Positions 13,694-19,145 of a DNA stretch of 19,145 nt are shown here, in pieces. The notes under the pieces were generated by a model. That model did no database searches. It saw only the letters and a list, made by a program, of their open reading frames with translations, and was not told the origin of the DNA. The position numbers were made by a program, and so were the translations under genes. The stretch lies in assembly GCA_009775375.1 (NCBI GenBank), contig VSPO01000059.1:1-19145 (forward strand), written 5' to 3'. Each line of letters opens with the position of its first letter. Positions within the stretch are counted from its first letter, which is position 1. Source of the stretch: Muribaculaceae bacterium (lineage in GTDB: Bacteria > Bacteroidota > Bacteroidia > Bacteroidales > Muribaculaceae).

Positions 13694-14701
13694 TCAGTCG
13701 ATTGTCTCCATGACGACGAAGAGGCTCGTGGCTCCGATCGCCATCCAGAGGGCCAAGGCCTGGATGAGGGGCTTGACGCCTACCTGCCTGATGACCTTCA
13801 GGCTCAGGCTCGCACCGATTGCGAAGAGCACCGCCACCAAGGCTTGCTTGGCTAAGACGACTATTGCCGAGTAGATCGGGCCCATGACGGGCATCGCTGA
13901 GGAGGGGGTGTAGGAATAAATGACCATCGCCACAACGAAGAGAAGTATGAACCAGGGGATCGAGATTTTGGCTTTTCCTTCTCCCTGCTTGTCGCCTCGG
14001 AAATACCACATGGAGAAGAATGCGAGGGGTATGATCCAAAGGGCACGGGTGCATTTTATGAGCGTGGCGAGTTCGCAGGCCTCCGCTCCGTAGGCTTCCC
14101 CGGCGCCCACCACGGAGCTCGTGTCGTGGATGGCGATTGCCGCCCACGTTCCGAACTGGGCTTGCGAAAGGTCGAACAGGTGGCCGAGGGGAGGGAAGAT
14201 GAAGAGGGCTATGGCGTTGAGGATGAAGATGACGCCGAGAGAGACGGCCATTTCGTTCTCATTTGCCTTGAGCACGCCCCCCACGGCTGCTATCGCGCTG
14301 CCGCCGCATATGGCGGTGCCGGAGGAGATGAGGTAGGAGGTTTTGCGGTCGATCAGCATGTATTTTCCCAAGGCCACTCCGATGATCATCACTCCGATGA
14401 CGGAGATGATGGTGAAGAGCATTCCGTCGGCTCCGCTTTGCAGCGATTTCTGGAGGTTCATGCCAAACCCGAGACCCACGACGGAGGCTTGAAGAAGGTA
14501 TTTGGAGAGCTTCTTGTTGAATTTAGGGTAAGGAATGCCGAAGGTGAAGGCGAATGCGAGCCCCAAGAAGAGGGCGACGGGAGGGGTGATGAACTTATAT
14601 TCATCCCCGAGCAAAAGGTCGAAAGGGAAAATCATGATTGCCAGCAGAATCCAATAGAGCGTGCGCCCCGTCTTCGCGGTCAATCCGGATAACTTAGCCA
14701 T
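13694..14701 (-). CDS. YeiH-type putative sulfate/anion exporter (UPF0324 family)
   Basis: The 335-residue inner-membrane protein (ATG at 14701, MAKLSGLTAKTG) has about ten helices. An in-frame ATG at 14719 would add six residues (MKFIVI) and cannot be excluded. Family hallmarks are present: SSGTAICGGSAIAA in the middle and AIAIHDTSSVVGAGEAYG in the second half, followed by IKCTRALWIIP. The family contains E. coli YeiH and putative sulfate exporters of taurine-degrading bacteria. The transported anion is unproven for most members. The gene has a good candidate promoter 63 bp upstream and probably shares its transcript with the UbiA-family gene. Confidence 0.87.
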   Translation of the reverse strand: MAKLSGLTAKTGRTLYWILLAIMIFPFDLLLGDEYKFITPPVALFLGLAFAFTFGIPYPKFNKKLSKYLLQASVVGLGFGMNLQKSLQSGADGMLFTIISVIGVMIIGVALGKYMLIDRKTSYLISSGTAICGGSAIAAVGGVLKANENEMAVSLGVIFILNAIALFIFPPLGHLFDLSQAQFGTWAAIAIHDTSSVVGAGEAYGAEACELATLIKCTRALWIIPLAFFSMWYFRGDKQGEGKAKISIPWFILLFVVAMVIYSYTPSSAMPVMGPIYSAIVVLAKQALVAVLFAIGASLSLKVIRQVGVKPLIQALALWMAIGATSLFVVMETID

Positions 14702-14763
14702 AATTACAATAAATTTCATCGCATCCGCAGGGAAGCGATATATAGAAAACTGAGAATTAAAAG

Positions 14764-14771
14764 CAAAGTTA
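14764..14771 (-). promoter_or_regulatory. Minus-strand -7 box TAACTTTG for the YeiH-type gene
   Basis: CAAAGTTA on the plus strand reads TAACTTTG on the minus strand, an exact TAnnTTTG match. At 20 bp upstream (14792-14795) lies TTTC, one base off the -33 TTTG. The predicted start lies about 50-60 nt before the ATG. Confidence 0.6.
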
Positions 14772-14928
14772 ACAAATCCCCCCGACTTAATGAAATATAA
14801 AGCGATAAAAATAATTTTGGGAATCCCGGCTATGGTTAAAACCCCGATATTTACGGAAGCGTTCTAAGGAAGAGCCTTAAGGATGCACGCTAAGGGAGTG
14901 CTCTTGCGAAGCCAATGCTTTGCTGCGT

Positions 14929-14959
14929 TTTGTAGAATGGAAGTTTTTTATTAGATTTG
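14929..14959 (+). promoter_or_regulatory. Near-consensus Bacteroidetes promoter for the C39 ABC exporter
   Basis: TTTG at 14929-14932, a 19-bp spacer, and TAGATTTG at 14952-14959 match the -33 TTTG / -7 TAnnTTTG sigma-ABfr consensus exactly. Transcription would start near 14966, giving a leader of about 40 nt before the ATG at 15006. This is the best promoter in the window. Confidence 0.82.
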
Positions 14960-15005
14960 CAGGGCGCATCGGCAATGTCGCCGGTGGTGGATATTCAGAC
15001 AGAAC

Positions 15006-17198
15006 ATGAGGTTTCCATTCATAAAACAGAAAGATTCGATGCAGTGCGGAGTGGCGGCACTCGCTATGGTGTGCCGCTACTTCGGCAAGGCTTATTCAAT
15101 GAGTTTCCTCGACAGCCTGTGCCATCCGACCACCGAGGGCGTTTCCCTTCTTGGCATCTCAGATGCCGCCCGTCGCCTCGGCCTTGACAACGTCTCCGCC
15201 CGAGTCGGCATAGCCGAACTGCCTAAATGTCCTCTCCCGGCCATCCTCCATTGGAACCAAAACCATTTCACGGTCCTATACAAGATTTCCAAAAACGGAA
15301 AGCGTTACTACGTTTCCGATCCGGCGAAAGGCCGCATAAAGTTGAACCGCGGCGAATTCCTGCAGCATTGGGGAAGTATAGGAGAGGGCGACTACGCCAA
15401 AGGGGTGGCGATGTTTTTTGAGAAAACTCCCGAATTCGGTAAGACCGAAGAACCCGGAGGCGAAGGCGAACGCCGTTCGTTCCGGTTTCTCGCAGGCTAC
15501 CTCCGTCGCTATCGTCGCTACTTCCTCCAGATATTTCTCGGTCTGTTGCTCGGATGCGTGTTGCAGCTCATCATGCCGTTCCTCACGCAGTCGATTGTCG
15601 ACATCGGCATCCATCATCGCGACATAGGATTTATATGGCTCGTCCTGCTTGGCGAATTGATGATAGTGGTGGGCCGCACGGCCACCGACTTCATCCGTCG
15701 CTGGCTTCTGCTCCATATATCGATGCGCATCAACATCTCCCTCGTCAGCGATTTCTTCATAAAGCTCCTAAAGCTGCCCATGTCGTTTTTCGATACGAAG
15801 CTCATGGGCGACCTCATGCAGCGTATAAGCGACCACTCAAGGGTGCAGAATTTCCTGACGGGGCAGGTTTTGGGAGTGGTCTTCACTTTTCTTAGTTTCA
15901 TAATCTTCGGGGCGGTGCTTTTCGTCTACGACCGCCTGATTTTCTTTGTCTTCCTTGCCGGAAGCGTGGTCTACGGTCTTTGGATAAGCACGTTCCTGAG
16001 GCGAAGGAAGGTGCTCGACTATGAGCTTTTCGAGCGTCAGGCAGCCAACCATAACAAGACCTACCGGTTCATCACCTCCATGCAGGAGATAAAGCTTCAG
16101 GACTGTGAGCTGCGCCGCCGATGGGAATGGGAAGACTCGCAGGCCGACCTCTTCGCCGTGCAGATGAAGTCGCTGCGCCTTCAGCAGACGCAGGAGGCCG
16201 GCTCCATATTCATCAACGAGGTGAAGAATATCCTCATCACCGTGCTTGCCGCCACGGCCGTCATCGACGGGCGCATGACGCTCGGAGCGATGCTGGCCGT
16301 GCAATACATTATCGGTCAGCTAAATTCCCCGGTAGAGCAACTTATGTCGTTTATATATTCGCTTCAGGACGTGAAAATATCCCTTGAGCGTATCAACGAG
16401 ATTCACGAAGGCCGCAACGAGGAATCGGCGGAAAGCACGGCCTGCGATTTTCCGTGCGGCAAGGATATCAGTTTCAAGAACGTAGATTTCCGCTACGACC
16501 TGCATTCCCTGAAGAAGACACTCGAAGATATCTCTTTCGATATTCCGGAAGGGAAGGTGACGGCCATTGTCGGTGCTTCGGGAAGCGGGAAGACAACGCT
16601 GATCAAGCTTATGCTCGGTTATTATCCCGTGGAGGCCGGCAGTCTCGAGATTTCAGGGCGTGAGATTGGTAGCTACAACCTGAAATGGTGGCGCCGTCAT
16701 TGCGGAGTCGTGATGCAAGACGGGGTGATCTTCTCCGAATCCATCGAACGCAACATAGCCGTGGGAGATGATGAGATCGATCGGGAGCGGCTTGAGAGGG
16801 CTGCCCGCATAGCCTGTATCCACGACTATGTTATGGCTTTGCCGCTTAAATACGACACTAAGATCGGTCCCGACGGCGTGGGCCTGAGCCAAGGTCAGCG
16901 TCAGCGCATATTGATAGCCAGAGCCGTCTACAAAGATCCCGACTTTATCTTCCTCGACGAAGCCACCAACGCACTCGACTCCAAAAACGAGCGCATGATA
17001 GTGGAGAACCTTAATGAATTTTACAGAAACCGCACCGTAGTGGTGGTGGCCCACAGATTATCCACGGTGAAAGACGCCGACCAGATCATCGTGATTGACG
17101 GCGGCAAGGTAGTGGAAAAAGGCGACCACGCCACGCTCGTCTCCCAAAAAGGCGCCTACTACACCCTCGTCCGCAACCAGCTCGAACTCGGCTCCTGA
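15006..17198 (+). CDS. C39 peptidase-containing ABC transporter (peptide processing and export)
   Basis: The 730-residue inner-membrane protein combines three domains. An N-terminal C39 peptidase (about 1-135) has all expected residues: Gln8, Cys14 (SMQCGVAAL), His87 (NQNHFTVLY) and Asp105 (VSDPAKG). An ABC transmembrane domain (about 165-440) follows. The nucleotide-binding domain (about 485-725) has Walker A GASGSGKTT (523-531), Q-loop VVMQDG, signature LSQGQ (627-631), Walker B FIFLDEA (Asp651, Glu652) and H-loop His683. Proteins of this type cut a double-glycine leader from a peptide and export it. The peptidase appears active, not the inactive form found in haemolysin-type exporters. No precursor gene with a double-glycine leader and no HlyD-type adaptor is visible nearby, so the substrate is probably encoded elsewhere. 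It has its own promoter and terminator. Confidence 0.92.
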   Translation: MRFPFIKQKDSMQCGVAALAMVCRYFGKAYSMSFLDSLCHPTTEGVSLLGISDAARRLGLDNVSARVGIAELPKCPLPAILHWNQNHFTVLYKISKNGKRYYVSDPAKGRIKLNRGEFLQHWGSIGEGDYAKGVAMFFEKTPEFGKTEEPGGEGERRSFRFLAGYLRRYRRYFLQIFLGLLLGCVLQLIMPFLTQSIVDIGIHHRDIGFIWLVLLGELMIVVGRTATDFIRRWLLLHISMRINISLVSDFFIKLLKLPMSFFDTKLMGDLMQRISDHSRVQNFLTGQVLGVVFTFLSFIIFGAVLFVYDRLIFFVFLAGSVVYGLWISTFLRRRKVLDYELFERQAANHNKTYRFITSMQEIKLQDCELRRRWEWEDSQADLFAVQMKSLRLQQTQEAGSIFINEVKNILITVLAATAVIDGRMTLGAMLAVQYIIGQLNSPVEQLMSFIYSLQDVKISLERINEIHEGRNEESAESTACDFPCGKDISFKNVDFRYDLHSLKKTLEDISFDIPEGKVTAIVGASGSGKTTLIKLMLGYYPVEAGSLEISGREIGSYNLKWWRRHCGVVMQDGVIFSESIERNIAVGDDEIDRERLERAARIACIHDYVMALPLKYDTKIGPDGVGLSQGQRQRILIARAVYKDPDFIFLDEATNALDSKNERMIVENLNEFYRNRTVVVVAHRLSTVKDADQIIVIDGGKVVEKGDHATLVSQKGAYYTLVRNQLELGS

Positions 17199-17223
17199 CC
17201 CTCCACGCACGCGCTCCATGCCA

Positions 17224-17290
17224 GACTGAGCGCGGACTCGGTCGGACGGCAGTAGGCCGCAGGCTCGGAGGCCTGCTCCCCATGTCGGAC
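17224..17290 (+). repeat. Dispersed modular repeat, full copy A
   Basis: It begins GACTGAGCGCGGACTCGGTC (17224-17243) and continues with a GC-rich module containing the hairpin GCAGGC-TCGGAG-GCCTGC (17259-17276), then CTCCCCATGTCGGAC. The 56 bp from 17235 to 17290 match copy B at 17800-17855 except for two C/T changes. Confidence 0.85.
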
Positions 17291-17314
17291 CTGGCACGGA
17301 CTCGGACTGGACAA

Positions 17315-17371
17315 AAAGAAAAAGGGCCATGCAAGCTGTTTGTCGGACAGTTTGCATGGCCCTTTTTCTTT
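17315..17371. terminator. Bidirectional terminator after the C39 exporter
   Basis: A stem of about 25 bp (AAAGAAAAAGGGCCATGCAA on the left, TTGCATGGCCCTTTTTCTTT on the right, extended inward by CTGT/ACAG) encloses the loop TTGTCGG, with a single G-T pair at 17335/17351. T-rich arms on both strands allow termination in both directions. Confidence 0.88.
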
Positions 17372-17382
17372 GGGTTTTCTTT

Positions 17383-17408
17383 TATAACTACGGCCTACCG
17401 TAGTTATA
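17383..17408. other. Perfect 11-bp hairpin TATAACTACGG/CCGTAGTTATA
   Basis: TATAACTACGG, loop CCTA, CCGTAGTTATA. It lies 11 bp after the terminator and lacks a clear T-run, so its role is unknown. Confidence 0.65.
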
Positions 17409-17461
17409 GCCATCCGTGGAAGTGCCGCCTGATCGTTATGACGGCTAACAGCATTACTTGG

Positions 17462-17497
17462 GATTCACGATGCACGATTCACGATGCACGATTCACG
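17462..17497 (+). repeat. 14-bp tandem repeat GATTCACGATGCAC, 2.6 units
   Basis: Two perfect units (17462-17475, 17476-17489) are followed by a partial unit GATTCACG (17490-17497). Each unit has the internal near-repeat ATTCACG/ATGCACG. The array directly abuts repeat copy C at 17502. Confidence 0.85.
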
Positions 17498-17501
17498 GTT
17501 G

Positions 17502-17533
17502 GACTGAGCGCGGACTCGGTCTCCATGTTGGAC
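17502..17533 (+). repeat. Dispersed modular repeat, short copy C lacking the hairpin module
   Basis: GACTGAGCGCGGACTCGGTC (17502-17521) is identical to the start of copy A, but it joins directly to TCCATGTTGGAC, the end of the unit. The 34-36 bp hairpin module between them in copies A and B is absent. Confidence 0.8.
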
Positions 17534-17784
17534 TGGGCATGGTGTCACGGGGCAGGTTCGGAGGGCTGCCGCCATGCCGGGGTTGGTGGAATCCTTTTTC
17601 ATGCAAGAAACCTTGACGAAGCGACCTCTTTGGGAGTGGTGGCGACAGCCACGTGTGGCTGCCGGTCGTGGGGCATCACTGCCATCAAAAACAGATGGCG
17701 GACGAGACGGGGGGATGCTGGGGCATCGCTCCCGGACGTGACGGCACTTGTTTTTGCTTCGGTTTCGTCGGATGACTTCCGTCA

Positions 17785-17855
17785 GGTTGGACTCGGTTGG
17801 ACTCGGTCGGACGGTAGTAGGCCGCAGGCTCGGAGGCCTGCTCCCCATGTTGGAC
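17785..17855 (+). repeat. Dispersed modular repeat, full copy B with 10-bp tandem lead-in
   Basis: Two units of GGTTGGACTC (17785-17804) lead into a 56-bp core (17800-17855) nearly identical to copy A. The left GACTGAGCGCG part is replaced by the GGTTGGACTC units. Confidence 0.83.
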
Positions 17856-18379
17856 GCGGTTAGACTCGGTGGAGTCGCTGACGGGTGTTGCAGAATGTCA
17901 ATGTTCTCGTAATGGGGGCTTCTCAGGGCCTCCATGGCGGCAGTTGGCCGGACGGCTTTTTGCGTCTGTGCCGGAAAGGGGATGGTTGAGTGGCTTTGTC
18001 GCCTTCGCCTTGACGATGGGCCGGGAGGGGGAGGTGACGCCGGTTGGGACAAACGGACAAAGGCCTTGGATGTTCTGTGCGCCGAAGGACAGTGACCTTG
18101 GATTTTTACTCCCGGCCCTTCCGATGGGGTCGGGGCGGAATCCTTGGCTGTCCGACTATTTTTACCTCGCCCTCTTTTTCCTGAACCATACCTCGAACCA
18201 TCGAGGATGCTCTCTTCAGACGCCGGACGGGAGAGACCCTTCCTTTTCGGGGAAGGCGTCCGGGACGTGGGCTGCGTGCCGGGGAAAGACTCTTCTTTCC
18301 TGTTTCCGGGGGCAAAGTTACTGCCTTATTTTCGGGGGCTATTGTTATTTTGAGGAAAACGAGCGAAATAATTTGTGCG

Positions 18380-18438
18380 CTTCGTGCAAAGTAGGAAGGA
18401 TGAAGGATAAAGTATTAAGGGGATGGACTGAGCGCGGA
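18380..18438 (+). repeat. Dispersed repeat copy D at the edge of the truncated gene
   Basis: The order is GTGCAAAGTA, then AAAGTATTAAGGGG, then GGACTGAGCGCGGA (18425-18438). The same order occurs at 355-421 and, inverted, at about 9157-9205. Beyond this point the sequence becomes protein-coding with family similarity. Confidence 0.65.
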
Positions 18439-18456
18439 ATTAAATCAGATTTTGGG

Positions 18457-18999
18457 ATGAATGTTTGGATTTATGGGGATTTTTCATCGGTCGGGAGCAA
18501 TCCGCGCGACTTTGATTACTCCGTGTTCAACATGATGGATCCAAAGCCTGATTCACTTTACAATTATAAGGACGGCTGTCTGACTCCTTCCTTTACAGTG
18601 GATTTCGGCAGCAAGACTCCGATGCATCAATACACCTCGACACCGAGATTCTTTGAGTTCGCCACGTTTGGCGATGCCGAGCAGGTATCGGAGAGCAGCT
18701 TTATCGTACGCCAGAATGTCTCATTCATTGTCGACCGGAAAAGCCTACGCGGAGGCTATGCCTATCTTGACCTTGACGGAGTGGCCCCGATTGAACTTGA
18801 ATCGGGATGGCTGTTTGGCAAGACCCCGGATTATTTCTCTTATTGCATAGAGCCGGGCACTCTTGCGGATATGCTTCAGGAAGTGGTGGATTCCAAGGAT
18901 AGTTCAGAGGAGAAGCGTGAAGCAGCGAAGAAACTTCTTGCCACCATATCCCCCGACGACGACAATTGCTACATATTTTTCGGGCGTTGGAAGAAATGA
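18457..18999 (+). pseudogene. C-terminal remnant of a Bacteroidales 6-bladed beta-propeller protein
   Basis: From the ATG at 18457 (MNVWIYGDFSSVGSN) the frame encodes 180 residues. The pattern DSLYNYKDGCLTPSFTVDFG resembles the blade D-T/S-I/L-Y-x..G-x-L-x-P-x-Y/F-x-I/V-D-F-G of the Bacteroidales 6-bladed propeller lipoproteins (BF3164/DUF5128-like). A later stretch (NVSFIVDRKSLRGGYAYLDLDGV) and the end (EPGTLADMLQEVV) fit the C-terminal part of such proteins. Family members are usually near 350-400 residues and start with a lipoprotein signal. Here the N-terminal half and signal are missing. The frame stays open upstream to 17869, but that part is repeat-derived and not protein-like. It lies between repeat copies D and E. 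I assign the family from pattern memory only. It could also be a complete small unknown gene. Confidence 0.55.
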
Positions 19000-19017
19000 A
19001 TTAAAATAGGAAGGGCC

Positions 19018-19034
19018 GGACTTGAGCGCGGACT
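19018..19034 (+). repeat. Dispersed repeat copy E
   Basis: GGACTTGAGCGCGGACT resembles the start of copies A and C with one inserted T. It lies 19 bp after the stop of the truncated propeller gene. Confidence 0.65.
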
Positions 19035-19038
19035 GAGT

Positions 19039-19079
19039 GCCGCGATTTCAAACCAGCCCGAGCCGCGATTTCAAACCAG
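19039..19079 (+). repeat. Two 18-bp direct repeats GCCGCGATTTCAAACCAG
   Basis: Identical copies lie at 19039-19056 and 19062-19079, separated by CCCGA (period 23 bp). Confidence 0.85.
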
Positions 19080-19142
19080 TTCGTATGTTTGCAGCGTCAA
19101 ACGTACGAAACTAAAAAACTTTCGCCATAGGCTAAAAGTTTT
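19080..19142. other. Two palindromes at the right edge
   Basis: TTCGTATGTTTG and CAAACGTACGAA (19080-19109) pair with one T-G mismatch around CAGCGT. AAAACTTT (19115-19122) and AAAGTTTT (19135-19142) enclose a nested GCC-ATA-GGC. Both could be terminators or the start of a structured element continuing beyond the window. Confidence 0.55.
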
Positions 19143-19145
19143 ATA

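Larger units (their letters stand above)
17199..18456. other. Repeat-rich region without a supportable gene
   Basis: About 1.26 kb lacks any frame with protein-like composition; the open frames here are rich in Pro, Arg, Ser and Gly and cross repeats. It holds the modular GACTGAGCGCGG repeat family, the terminator of the exporter gene, a second perfect hairpin, a 14-bp tandem repeat, several smaller dyads (CAGCCAC-GT-GTGGCTG near 17650; GCCATC-AAAAACA-GATGGC near 17680) and a minus-strand -7 box (TAACTTTG, 18313-18320). It may be decayed DNA, an unrecognised structured RNA, or a landing zone for small mobile repeats. Confidence 0.6.

Noticed and set aside
17465..18052. A 195-codon minus-strand open frame in the repeat region
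   Set aside because: It crosses the repeats, is rich in Ser, Pro and Arg, and shows no fold-like hydrophobic pattern or recognisable motif.
17500..18310. RNase P RNA or tmRNA in the GC-rich non-coding region
   Set aside because: I looked for the conserved RNase P and tmRNA signature sequences on both strands and did not see them.
17869..18456. Long in-frame extension upstream of the propeller remnant
   Set aside because: Its first part is low-quality, Gly/Ser/Cys-rich sequence and its last part translates repeat copy D; family-like sequence begins only near 18457.

Overview
The window looks like chromosomal DNA of a gut Bacteroidales bacterium, most likely of the Muribaculaceae. The reasons are -7 boxes of the Bacteroidetes form TAnnTTTG, A-rich leaders without clear Shine-Dalgarno sequences, and gene content typical of the order (EpsC-type serine acetyltransferase, DcaP-like porin, GadC-like antiporter, tricorn-type S41 peptidase, C39-type ABC transporter, Bacteroidales 6-bladed propeller family). 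The family-level placement is an inference. No rRNA, tRNA, CRISPR array, transposase or integrase was recognised.

Layout. 1-439: no gene, but a 33-bp repeat pair (47-79 and 235-267) whose 17-bp cores are perfect inverted repeats around a promoter-like sequence. This resembles the invertible promoters of Bacteroidales. 440-1309 (-): serine O-acetyltransferase with a strong hairpin just before its start codon. 1475-5803 (-): a probable operon in the order GadC-like amino-acid antiporter, MFS transporter, DcaP-like porin. 5804-6368: divergent control region with a 27-bp tandem repeat. 6369-7523 (+): soluble pyruvoyl decarboxylase of the phosphatidylserine decarboxylase superfamily. 7603-8979 (-): cytoplasmic GH13 glycosidase. 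9339-12542 (+): secreted tricorn-like S41 peptidase. 12656-13603 (-): UbiA-family membrane protein with degenerate metal-binding motifs. 13694-14701 (-): YeiH-type transporter. 15006-17198 (+): C39 peptidase/ABC exporter behind a near-consensus promoter. 17199-18456: about 1.26 kb without a supportable gene, full of modular repeats. 18457-18999 (+): apparent C-terminal remnant of a 6-bladed beta-propeller protein, bracketed by copies of the same repeat. The window ends in short direct repeats and palindromes.

How the genes may work together. The decarboxylase at 6369 faces the antiporter-MFS-porin operon across one control region. The arrangement resembles an amino-acid decarboxylase/antiporter system: the antiporter imports an amino acid and exports its amine, and the MFS protein and porin could carry substrate or product across the two membranes. 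The decarboxylase is pyruvoyl-dependent rather than PLP-dependent, which makes this the most interesting metabolic unit here. The remaining genes look like independent units, several separated by strong bidirectional terminators (279-312, 7549-7592, 12548-12597, 17315-17371).
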